A DNA stretch of 5,857 bases from Methanomicrobium sp. (GTDB taxonomy: Archaea; Halobacteriota; Methanomicrobia; Methanomicrobiales; Methanomicrobiaceae). The notes beneath the pieces are model-generated. The model worked only from the letters and a program-made list of their open reading frames with translations. It was not told the origin of the DNA and searched no databases. Below are positions 1 through 5,453 of the stretch, one piece after another. Position 1 is the stretch's first letter. Each line of letters begins with the position of its first letter. The position numbers and the translations under genes are program-made. The stretch is taken from NCBI GenBank assembly GCA_017553245.1, contig JAFZMT010000018.1, forward strand, positions 1 to 5,857. The letters are read 5' to 3'.

Positions 1-1
1 G

Positions 2-583
2 GCATCGTATTTCTTTGCCGCAGCCGCCGTATGCGGAGGGACGGTCACGGTAAATGGGCTGAATCCGAACTCCGTTCAGGGGGACAGGGTATTTCTGAAG
101 GCGCTCTCGCTTATGGGCTGCCGCGTCACGACCGTGCCGGACCCGCGATCGGGCGATACTGCGGGTGATATCATAAAGATTGAGCGCAGCGGCGACCTTA
201 ACGGGATAGAGATTGACATGAGTTCATCGCCCGATATCGTGCAGACTCTCTGTGCGGTCTGCGTCTTTGCGAAATCGCCGAGCAGAATAAGCGGAATATC
301 GCACCTCCGATACAAGGAGAGCGACAGGATTGAGGCAATCCGCATACTCACCGAGTCATGCGGCTGCGGTTTTGCGCTCCGCGACGACGTTATCGAGATT
401 ATCCCGCGGGAAGGCGGGGTTCACGGTTTTGTCTGCGATCCCAGAGACGATCACAGGACTGCCATGTCGGCGGCGGTGATCGGTCTGGGGTGCGGCGACG
501 TTAAGATCGCGGGCGCGGAATGCGTTGCGAAGTCGTTTCCTGATTTCTGGGATAAACTGAAGGAGGCGGGATTATCAGAGTAG
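2..583 (+). CDS. aroA: 3-phosphoshikimate 1-carboxyvinyltransferase (EPSP synthase), C-terminal part, 5' end outside window
   Basis: The protein joins shikimate-3-phosphate and phosphoenolpyruvate to make EPSP, the sixth step of the shikimate pathway, in the cytoplasm. The frame is open from the window edge and the last 193 residues are visible, so nearly half of the usual ~430 residues. Family landmarks, numbered within the visible part: ASYFFAAAA at the very start; SSPDIVQT near 74-82, whose Asp (about 78) matches the catalytic Asp of the family; HLRYKESDRI near 102-111 with the conserved Lys-Glu-x-Asp-Arg; DDHR near 149-152; and AKSFPDFW near 176-183. All key C-terminal residues look intact. 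The first ATG inside the window (113) is internal, because homology continues upstream of it. The stop codon TAG (581-583) overlaps the start region of the downstream aroK-aroE fusion, indicating translational coupling in one operon. Confidence 0.96.
   Translation, partial: ASYFFAAAAVCGGTVTVNGLNPNSVQGDRVFLKALSLMGCRVTTVPDPRSGDTAGDIIKIERSGDLNGIEIDMSSSPDIVQTLCAVCVFAKSPSRISGISHLRYKESDRIEAIRILTESCGCGFALRDDVIEIIPREGGVHGFVCDPRDDHRTAMSAAVIGLGCGDVKIAGAECVAKSFPDFWDKLKEAGLSE
561..566 (+). promoter_or_regulatory. Strong Shine-Dalgarno of the aroK-aroE fusion, inside the end of aroA
   Basis: AGGAGG lies inside the last codons of aroA. It is 4 bases before ATT 571 and 7 bases before ATC 574. No ATG, GTG or TTG in the kinase frame lies within reach: the frame is closed by TAA at 553-555 and its next ordinary start is ATG 694. 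This site is therefore the main argument for a non-AUG start at 571 or 574. Confidence 0.7.
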
Positions 584-2118
584 TATTAATCGGTTTTCGC
601 GGGAGCGGCAAGACCACGGTAGGCGGTATCCTTGCAAAACGGCTCGGACAGCCGTTTATCGACACGGATACCGGGATTGTAAAGAAGAGCGGAATGCCGA
701 TTGAGGAGATCTTCAGAGATTACGGCGAGGCTCATTTCAGAAAACTTGAGCGCGAGGTTATCGCGGCTCTGCCCGAATCGGACTGCGTTGTCGCGACCGG
801 CGGCGGCTGTGTCCAGTCTGCCGAAAATGCGGCAAACCTGCGGCACGAATCTCTGGTATTCTTCCTCGACGTAAGCCCCGAGGTCTCATACGGTCGTATT
901 TCGGAGAGCAGCCGTCCCGCGCTTACCGATAAAGACCCCGTTGACGAGGTAAAATATCTGATAAATCTGAGGTATCCCGCATATCTGCGTTCCTCGGATT
1001 TCCGTGTTGACGCCGACGGTGACGCCAAAAAGGTTGCGGATGAGATTATCCGCATTATCTCAGATGCCGTCTCTCCCCTGTCTGAGTCGGATATCGCTTC
1101 AGGAGTTGCAGGAGTTGGGGGAGCGGCAGTTGCCGGTGATGCCGGAGATGCCGGCGGTGAAGTTTCCGCCGGAGCTGTGCGCTACGGCGAGGTCATGAAG
1201 TCATTCTCGGGGGTGCCGATGCCGGAGAAGAAGAGCGACCTGCTCTTTTCGTTTGTGAAAAAGAATCCGCTCGGCAGTATCTGCGCGATTGCGGGAAGAC
1301 CGAGCGGTCACAGCAGAACGCCGTATCTCTTCAACACAATCTTCGAGCGCTACGGAATCGGCGCACACTGCACCTATCTTGAGAAGGAGACCGCGGGCGA
1401 TGTCGCAGGCGCGGTAAGATCCTGCGGACTTCGGGCAATCAGCGTGACGATTCCGTTTAAGGAGGATATCATCCCGTATCTCGATGAGATTAATGAGGAT
1501 GCGGCTGCGATTGGCGCGGTAAATACCGTGTTCAATGCCGGCGGAAGGCTTTACGGCTCGAACACGGACTGGTACGGCGTCATGAAACCGCTTGTCAAAA
1601 GCGGCATTAAGGTGAAATCAAGGAAAGCCGTGGTAATCGGCGCCGGCGGTGCGGCGAGGGCGGCGGTATATGCGCTCATGAAGCTCGGCGCCGATGTTAC
1701 GGCGGTTAACAGGACGGTCGAGAGGGCGGAGAGGCTTGCCGCGGACATGAACGCAAGCCTTATCGACCGCGGCTGCCTCGGAACGGACGGCGAACCCGTC
1801 AAAATTCCGTGCAAAGCGGGCGGTATCGACAAGATGCGCGAGATAATGCCGGATATAATCATCAACGCGACCTCGATAGGTATGCGTGCCGAGGATACGC
1901 CTGTGGACAGGGAGAACCGCGTATGTCTCCGCAAAGGCGTCTGCGTCTTTGATCTGGTCTATACGCCGCCGGTGACCCGCCTTCTTTTCGAAGCGCAATC
2001 GGCGGGCTGCACGGTTATCTCGGGCGTCGAGATGTTTGTTTATCAGGCGGCGGAGCAGCTGTTCCGTTACTTCGGAATCCGCGTCGATGCCGATGAGATA
2101 CGCGGTATCCTGAGGTAA
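574..2118 (+). CDS. aroKE: Bifunctional shikimate kinase / shikimate dehydrogenase (AroK-AroE fusion), probable non-AUG start
   Basis: A fusion of about 514 residues. Residues 1-167 are a bacterial-type P-loop shikimate kinase (ATP + shikimate to shikimate-3-phosphate). It has Walker A GFRGSGKT at 7-14, DTD at 30-32, the shikimate-binding FR..E at 55-59, GGG at 76-78, lid Arg in RPAL at 114, and Arg 133. Residues about 168-225 are an Ala/Gly/Asp-rich linker. Residues about 226-514 are an NADP-type shikimate dehydrogenase (3-dehydroshikimate to shikimate): GRPSGHSRTP (Ser 247, Thr 249), catalytic Lys 297 in VTIPFKE, Asp 332 in NTDWYG, Rossmann GAGGAA near 356, NRT at 379-381, NATSIGM, and Gln 491. 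Starting at the first ATG (694) would delete the P-loop, so I place the start at ATC 574 (ATT 571 is the alternative), both behind AGGAGG. Most archaea use a GHMP-type shikimate kinase, so this module looks bacterial in type. The functions are secure; the exact start is not. Confidence 0.9.
   Translation: MRVVLIGFRGSGKTTVGGILAKRLGQPFIDTDTGIVKKSGMPIEEIFRDYGEAHFRKLEREVIAALPESDCVVATGGGCVQSAENAANLRHESLVFFLDVSPEVSYGRISESSRPALTDKDPVDEVKYLINLRYPAYLRSSDFRVDADGDAKKVADEIIRIISDAVSPLSESDIASGVAGVGGAAVAGDAGDAGGEVSAGAVRYGEVMKSFSGVPMPEKKSDLLFSFVKKNPLGSICAIAGRPSGHSRTPYLFNTIFERYGIGAHCTYLEKETAGDVAGAVRSCGLRAISVTIPFKEDIIPYLDEINEDAAAIGAVNTVFNAGGRLYGSNTDWYGVMKPLVKSGIKVKSRKAVVIGAGGAARAAVYALMKLGADVTAVNRTVERAERLAADMNASLIDRGCLGTDGEPVKIPCKAGGIDKMREIMPDIIINATSIGMRAEDTPVDRENRVCLRKGVCVFDLVYTPPVTRLLFEAQSAGCTVISGVEMFVYQAAEQLFRYFGIRVDADEIRGILR
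1100..1157 (+). repeat. 9-bp microrepeats coding the AroK-AroE linker
   Basis: CAGGAGTTG occurs twice in tandem (1100-1108, 1109-1117). The 9-base unit TGCCGG plus three bases then occurs three times in a row (1131-1139, 1140-1148, 1149-1157). Because 9 is a multiple of 3, copy changes keep the frame, giving an Ala/Gly/Val/Asp-rich flexible linker (AGV AGV, then AGD AGD AGG). Inferred origin: replication slippage in a tolerant interdomain segment. Confidence 0.75.
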
Positions 2119-2142
2119 ATTTCAATAAAGTTGATGACAAAC

Positions 2143-2178
2143 GGGTAAAACAGGTATAACCGAAGGGTAAAACAGGTA
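2143..2178 (+). repeat. Two 14-bp direct repeats, 22-bp period, before aroC
   Basis: GGGTAAAACAGGTA is present perfectly at 2143-2156 and 2165-2178, start to start 22 bases, about two helical turns. It fills most of the 78-base gap between the aroK-aroE stop (2118) and aroC (2197), an otherwise tight operon. It could be an operator pair, a site for an RNA-binding protein, or a slippage duplication. Nothing in the sequence decides between these. Confidence 0.75.
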
Positions 2179-2196
2179 ACGGGAGATTTGATTGAG

Positions 2197-3252
2197 ATGA
2201 ACACATTCGGCAGATTTTACAGATGCACGACTTTCGGCGAGAGTCACGGAAAGGCACTGGGGGTTGTAATCGACGGAGCGCCGTCGGGAATCCCTTTTTG
2301 CGAAGATGACATTATTCCGTTTCTTCAGAGGCGGCGTCCGGGTTTAAGCCCGCTTTCCACCCCGCGAAAAGAGGAGGATATGCCCGAGATTTTGTCCGGC
2401 GTCTTTAACGGGAAGACGACGGGAACGCCGATTGCGATAATCGTCCGCAATACGAGTCAGAACAGCGCCGACTACGAACCCCTTAAAGATCTCTGCCGCC
2501 CCGGGCATGCCGATTATACCTATGATGCAAGATACGGGCACGAAAACCGCGACTGGCGCGGCGGCGGGCGCAGTTCGGGACGCGAGACGGTTGCCCGCGT
2601 TCTCGGCGGTTCTCTTGCCGCAAAGATTCTCGCGGAGCACGGCGTTACCTTTGAGAGCAGAATTGTCTCGATTCACGGCGAAACCGCGCCGGAGAAGTTT
2701 GAGTCCGTGATTCTTGCGGCAAAGGAGAACGGCGATTCCGTTGGCGGAGTTGCGGAAGTAAGGGTTCGCGGGCTTCCTGCCGGTATCGGCAATCCCGTAT
2801 TCGGTAAGCTCGACGCCCTTCTCGCCGCGGCTGTAATGTCGATAGGCGCCGTAAAAGGCGTTGAGATTGGTGACGGATTTGCCGCCGCAGACGTTTTCGG
2901 AAGCGAAAACAACGATTGCATGCGCTCGGATATGCGCTCGGATTCATCATCTCCAATCTCTACAATATCTTCAGATTCTTCATCGCCGGTGAAGTTCCTC
3001 TCGAATCATGCGGGAGGTATCCTCGGCGGCATCTCGAACGGAAACGATATTGTCATACGTTTCGCGGTAAAGCCGACGCCGTCGATATCGAAGGCACAGG
3101 AGACGGTTGACACCGACGGTAAAAACGCGGATATCTCGGTTAAGGGCAGGCATGACCCCTGCATTGTGCCGAGGATTCTCGTTGTCGCCGAGTGCATGAC
3201 CGCAATGACCATCCTTGACAGCCTGATGGAGAGTTCGTCCGCGAAATTTTAA
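2197..3252 (+). CDS. aroC: Chorismate synthase with Ser-rich insertion
   Basis: The enzyme converts EPSP to chorismate with reduced FMN as cofactor, the last common step before Phe, Tyr, Trp and folate-type precursors. It is 351 residues from ATG 2197, close to the family's usual ~350-390. Signatures: the N-terminal MNTFGR start, TTFGESHG at 11-18 (His 17), RPGHADYTY around 101-109 (His 104), RGGGRSSGRET at 121-131, GVEIGDGF near 221-228, SNHAGGILGGISNG from 269, and GRHDPCIVPR from 317. Both conserved histidines are kept. TTG 2188 would add three residues but leaves only 2 bases after GGGAG (2181-2185), while ATG 2197 matches the family start with 11 bases of spacing. Between GSENND and SNHAGG there are 28 residues where E. 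coli AroC has about 8, a 20-residue Ser-rich insertion. It is last in the aro operon and followed by an AT-rich spacer. Confidence 0.97.
   Translation: MNTFGRFYRCTTFGESHGKALGVVIDGAPSGIPFCEDDIIPFLQRRRPGLSPLSTPRKEEDMPEILSGVFNGKTTGTPIAIIVRNTSQNSADYEPLKDLCRPGHADYTYDARYGHENRDWRGGGRSSGRETVARVLGGSLAAKILAEHGVTFESRIVSIHGETAPEKFESVILAAKENGDSVGGVAEVRVRGLPAGIGNPVFGKLDALLAAAVMSIGAVKGVEIGDGFAAADVFGSENNDCMRSDMRSDSSSPISTISSDSSSPVKFLSNHAGGILGGISNGNDIVIRFAVKPTPSISKAQETVDTDGKNADISVKGRHDPCIVPRILVVAECMTAMTILDSLMESSSAKF
2920..2987 (+). repeat. In-frame repeats coding the Ser-rich AroC insertion
   Basis: ATGCGCTCGGAT is duplicated exactly in tandem (2920-2931, 2932-2943), giving MRSD MRSD. GATTCATCATCTCC (2941-2954) recurs imperfectly as GATTCTTCATCGCC (2974-2987), 33 bases apart, giving DSSSP twice with an 11-residue period. 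All periods are multiples of 3, so the reading frame of aroC is kept. The segment corresponds to residues about 242-264 of AroC. Confidence 0.8.
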
Positions 3253-3269
3253 CGGGTTTCATGTTTTTC

Positions 3270-3298
3270 ATGCGCTTTCAAAACGCGCATACAATTTT
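3270..3298 (+). terminator. Possible hairpin and T-stretch after aroC
   Basis: ATGCGC (3270-3275) and GCGCAT (3285-3290) are perfect inverted arms with a 9-base loop, followed by ACAATTTTT, 18 bases after the aroC stop. It resembles an operon end. Archaeal termination depends mainly on T-tracts, so the role of the hairpin is uncertain. Confidence 0.4.
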
Positions 3299-3398
3299 TG
3301 AAACTCCCTTGCTATCAGCCGATCACAACCGATAACGGATGACAGGAGTTAATCAAATTTGTTTCGATTAGGGTACTTTAAGCGCTCAAATATTTTCA

Positions 3399-3415
3399 GT
3401 ATCAAAAATTGATAC
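3399..3415. repeat. Perfect dyad GTATCAA-AAA-TTGATAC
   Basis: Seven-base arms are separated by three bases in the spacer between aroC and the V4R regulator, about 190 bases upstream of the regulator's ATG. Size and symmetry fit a dimeric regulator site or a small hairpin. It is far from both plausible TATA elements, so I assign no function. Confidence 0.5.
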
Positions 3416-3464
3416 CGTCGTATGCCTGTTTTCTTTTGCTCCGAGTATGATTGTGTCTTAAATA

Positions 3465-3480
3465 ATAATCGTCGGATTAT
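3465..3480. promoter_or_regulatory. Dyad ATAATC-GTCG-GATTAT upstream of the V4R regulator gene
   Basis: Perfect six-base arms with a four-base centre, just upstream of the TATA-like stretch at 3491-3498. The same arms (ATAATC and GATTAT) occur with a two-base centre upstream of the HdeD-like gene at 5285-5298. It may be an operator for this regulator or another one; this is inference from symmetry, placement and recurrence. Confidence 0.4.
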
Positions 3481-3490
3481 ACAATCGTAT

Positions 3491-3559
3491 TAATATATTT
3501 AGTGCTTTTGTTTTGTTCGTCAGACAGTTAATTGTTAGTCACAAACCGAATGATTATAT
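3491..3559 (+). promoter_or_regulatory. Promoter region of the V4R regulator (two TATA-like candidates)
   Basis: TAATATAT at 3491-3498 and GATTATAT at 3552-3559 both resemble archaeal TATA boxes. The first would place transcription near 3521 and give a leader of about 88 bases; the second would start near 3582 and leave a short leader carrying only the ribosome binding site. The sequence alone cannot choose. The rest of the 355-base spacer between aroC and this gene shows no coding region; besides these elements it holds the hairpin at 3270 and the dyads at 3399 and 3465. Confidence 0.45.
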
Positions 3560-3591
3560 GCTATCAATTCATAGTGTTAATCATTAGCATT

Positions 3592-3598
3592 AGGAGGG
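3592..3598 (+). promoter_or_regulatory. Ribosome binding site of the V4R regulator
   Basis: AGGAGGG lies 10 bases before ATG 3609 and supports that start. A nearer ATG at 3599 is in another frame and stops within nine codons. The site directly follows a tandem CATTAG-CATTAG (3582-3593), which partly overlaps it. Confidence 0.75.
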
Positions 3599-3608
3599 AT
3601 GTTGGACC

Positions 3609-4415
3609 ATGATGGTCAGAGATGACCCCGGAAAATTTCCGGAAGCGCTTATCTTCTCGAAAGATAACCGCACGATAATAATTGACAGTCCGGCAAAGAT
3701 ACAGATTCTCAGTATAATTCTTAACGGGGAATCGCGTTTCGATGAGGTTGTCGATGAAATAGGAAAAGCCAAATCGACGATCTCCGTTCAGATACGTTCT
3801 CTTATAGATGACGGCATTCTGATTGAGCGGATTGACGAGGGGGATGCAAGGCGCAAGGTACTGAGTTTAGGTGCCACCTTCCTTGGTGTCGTTACCAAAC
3901 CCGCTCCCCCCGAGCCTTGCAGGACTCCGATAATGCCTGAGTTAAACCTCACGAGTTTTGACGATCCCGCGAAGGTATTTCGCATCATCTTCAACTCAAT
4001 CCGCACCGGACTTATCGAGAACGGCGTCAACGTGGAGCCGATAATGTATGCGGCAGGCGTGTCTGTCGGCAAGTATGTCGCAAAGCTTGTCTGCGATCCT
4101 TCGGACGACGCCTTCATCGATAATCTTGCGGTGTTCTTCTCGGGAAACGAGCTTGGAACAGTTACCGTTGAACAGGTATCTCCGTTTGTGATTACCGTAA
4201 AGGGCTGCTACGAATGCCAGTCGCTGCCCCATATGGGCAGACCTGTCTGTTATTTCGATGCGGGTCTTTTATCCGAGGTATTCACGGCGCAGATGAAAGA
4301 GAGATATGAGGCAACAGAGACACACTGCTATGCCGCGGGTGACGGCTTCTGCCGCTTTACCATCGATAAGAAGGATCACTCCGCACCTCCGACAATGAAA
4401 TGGGCTATTGTCTGA
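3609..4415 (+). CDS. Winged-helix transcriptional regulator with C-terminal V4R ligand-binding domain
   Basis: A cytoplasmic protein of 268 residues. Residues about 28-90 form a winged helix-turn-helix: helices around 28-40 and 43-52, recognition helix around KAKSTISVQIRSLIDDG (53-69), and a charged wing near 73-87. Residues about 115-255 match the V4R fold used as a small-molecule sensor in phenol-type regulators and related proteins. Cys 214, Glu 237, Cys 240 and Cys 248 have exactly the C-x22-E-x2-C-x7-C spacing that I recall for the zinc site of PoxR/MopR. Extra cysteines at 200 and 203 (GCYEC) could add redox or metal sensing. No signal or membrane segment is seen. It stands alone: the aro operon ends upstream and the next gene is convergent. 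An aromatic or hydrophobic ligand is plausible from the family, but the ligand and targets are unknown. Family confidence is high, specific role low. Confidence 0.9.
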   Translation: MMVRDDPGKFPEALIFSKDNRTIIIDSPAKIQILSIILNGESRFDEVVDEIGKAKSTISVQIRSLIDDGILIERIDEGDARRKVLSLGATFLGVVTKPAPPEPCRTPIMPELNLTSFDDPAKVFRIIFNSIRTGLIENGVNVEPIMYAAGVSVGKYVAKLVCDPSDDAFIDNLAVFFSGNELGTVTVEQVSPFVITVKGCYECQSLPHMGRPVCYFDAGLLSEVFTAQMKERYEATETHCYAAGDGFCRFTIDKKDHSAPPTMKWAIV

Positions 4416-4684
4416 AATCTCTTTAAATTAAACCCTTTTTAATATCGTCTTTTTAAATATCGATTTATTTCAGAATACTTTTTTTCAGAATACATTCTTT
4501 TTAGGATATATTTTCGTAATGCTCCGTTAAGCATCGTTAAATGCGTTAAATGGCTGTAATCCCGTAAAAATGTAAAAAATGATTTTTGAAATTTACTTTG
4601 AATTTTGGTTTGAATTTTAATTTGAATTGTATTTGTGTTTTTTTTTGATTTTTAAGTATTATGTTGCGTATTGCCTGCCGATGC
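4416..4684. terminator. AT-rich convergent spacer with T-tracts on both strands
   Basis: This 269-base gap between two convergent genes has no credible coding region. On the + strand the regulator is followed by T-tracts near 4435-4439, 4450-4454 and 4479-4485, typical of archaeal termination. On the minus strand the A-rich stretches at 4565-4570 and 4574-4579 read as T-tracts downstream of the HdeD-like gene. A T9 run lies at 4638-4646. Short repeats: TTTCAGAATAC at 4468-4478 and 4483-4493; CGTTAA three times at 4525, 4535 and 4544; and a small dyad ATGCT/AGCAT at 4519-4534. I see no clear strong hairpin terminator. Confidence 0.5.
4597..4632. repeat. Three tandem 12-bp repeats, TTTGAATT core
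   Basis: TTTGAATT occurs at 4597, 4609 and 4621 with an exact 12-base period; the units differ only in their last four bases. It lies in the convergent AT-rich spacer. It is most simply a slippage repeat in low-complexity DNA. Confidence 0.7.
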
Positions 4685-5263
4685 TTACTGCGAATTGCCG
4701 CTCGCACCCTTTGCTACAATTCCTGCGCCGACGTGCATTATTCCCCAGATGACTGCGAAGATTCCGAAGACCTGGAAGAGCACTACCTGACCGATGAAGG
4801 GGAATACCAGTAAGTAGATTGCAAGAAGCACGGAGATGATGCCTGCGATAAGGAGAAGTATCTTGTAGCCTTTTCCGAATGCGCCGGCAAACGCCATTAT
4901 TATGTTGGTGAATCCAGCCATGAACGCCCATATTGCGACCAGATAGTCTACAAGAAGCCATGTCGCAAATAGGTCGGTCAGAACAAGGAAGCCGACTATG
5001 AGACCGAGAATGCCGGGTATGATAAGCACAAGTCTTGCGCCCGTACTCTCTTTGGACATTACTCCCTGAATTATTGCGATGACGCTGTAGATGACGACCA
5101 TTATTCCTATAAGGTAGCCTACCGAAAGTATGAAAGTCGGCGTCCATGTTATTGCCAGTAAACCGAGGATTACCGCGATGACGCCGGTGACAACAAAAGT
5201 CCACCAGTCGGGGACGATTTTTACCGCAACAAGGCTGCAGCAGTTTGACTCTTCTTCACTCAT
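4685..5263 (-). CDS. HdeD family (DUF308) integral membrane protein
   Basis: A protein of 192 residues with six hydrophobic helices, at about 20-38, 43-66, 77-95, 99-125, 134-155 and 158-184, joined by short loops. This is the HdeD/DUF308 layout of three helix pairs with PDWW at the first helix and small Gly/Ala motifs within helices. In E. coli HdeD is linked to acid resistance, but the archaeal members have no established function, so no role is assigned. The short N-terminus is acidic and has two adjacent cysteines (MSEEESNCC). The ATG at 5263 is preferred because GGAG lies six bases before it; a TTG at 5275 in frame would put that same site inside the gene. It is transcribed toward the V4R regulator and away from the surface protein gene, so it appears monocistronic. 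Confidence 0.88.
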   Translation of the reverse strand: MSEEESNCCSLVAVKIVPDWWTFVVTGVIAVILGLLAITWTPTFILSVGYLIGIMVVIYSVIAIIQGVMSKESTGARLVLIIPGILGLIVGFLVLTDLFATWLLVDYLVAIWAFMAGFTNIIMAFAGAFGKGYKILLLIAGIISVLLAIYLLVFPFIGQVVLFQVFGIFAVIWGIMHVGAGIVAKGASGNSQ

Positions 5264-5284
5264 AATTATCTCCAATTTTTCCGT

Positions 5285-5298
5285 ATAATCCGGATTAT
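5285..5298. promoter_or_regulatory. Perfect 14-bp palindrome ATAATCCGGATTAT in the HdeD-like gene's leader
   Basis: The palindrome lies 22-35 bases upstream of the ATG. A weak minus-strand TATA-like stretch (AAACATAAAA, around 5310-5319) would place the transcription start near 5290, so the palindrome would straddle it, a usual place for an archaeal repressor site. Its arms are identical to those of the dyad at 3465-3480. Confidence 0.45.
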
Positions 5299-5423
5299 TA
5301 CTATTGAGATTTTATGTTTAATAGACTTTTGCGTCAAAATTACGGGGAATATTTTGCCCTGTAAATCCGAGAAATCAAAGAAATTGCACAAAGAATATTA
5401 TTGATCGGGTATGAAATTTACTG

Positions 5424-5431
5424 TAATATAA
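5424..5431 (+). promoter_or_regulatory. TATA-like box of the surface protein gene
   Basis: TAATATAA is centred about 26 bases before ATG 5454, the normal distance from a TATA box to the transcription start in archaea. No Shine-Dalgarno is seen before this ATG, so transcription would begin at or next to the start codon and the mRNA would be leaderless. The 190-base divergent spacer (5264-5453) also holds the palindrome at 5285 and no further gene. Confidence 0.5.
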
Positions 5432-5453
5432 TTCCGTCCGCAAGTGTTTCCAC

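Noticed and set aside
113..583. ATG 113 as the start of a short gene of 156 residues
   Set aside because: EPSP synthase homology (ASYFFAAAA and following) continues upstream to the window edge in the same frame, so this is an internal Met.
1618..1998. Minus-strand 126-residue open frame inside the AroE module
   Set aside because: It lies opposite conserved shikimate dehydrogenase motifs and resembles no protein I recognise; a shadow frame.
694..2118. ATG 694 as the start of the kinase-dehydrogenase fusion
   Set aside because: It would remove the Walker A loop and DTD motif, which are perfectly preserved in the same frame upstream.
2134..2148. Four-codon mini-ORF (ATG ACA AAC GGG TAA) before aroC
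   Set aside because: Too short, with no ribosome binding site; chance occurrence.
2188..2196. TTG 2188 as the aroC start
   Set aside because: Only 2 bases separate it from the GGGAG site, and the family begins with MNTFG at ATG 2197.
2920..2987. CRISPR-like or mobile repeat in aroC
   Set aside because: Units are only 12-14 bases, have no unique spacers and stay in frame within a conserved gene.
4659..5204. Minus-strand 181-residue open frame rich in His, Arg and Asn
   Set aside because: It is a shifted frame inside the HdeD-like gene; composition is unlike a protein and the overlapping frame has six clear membrane helices.
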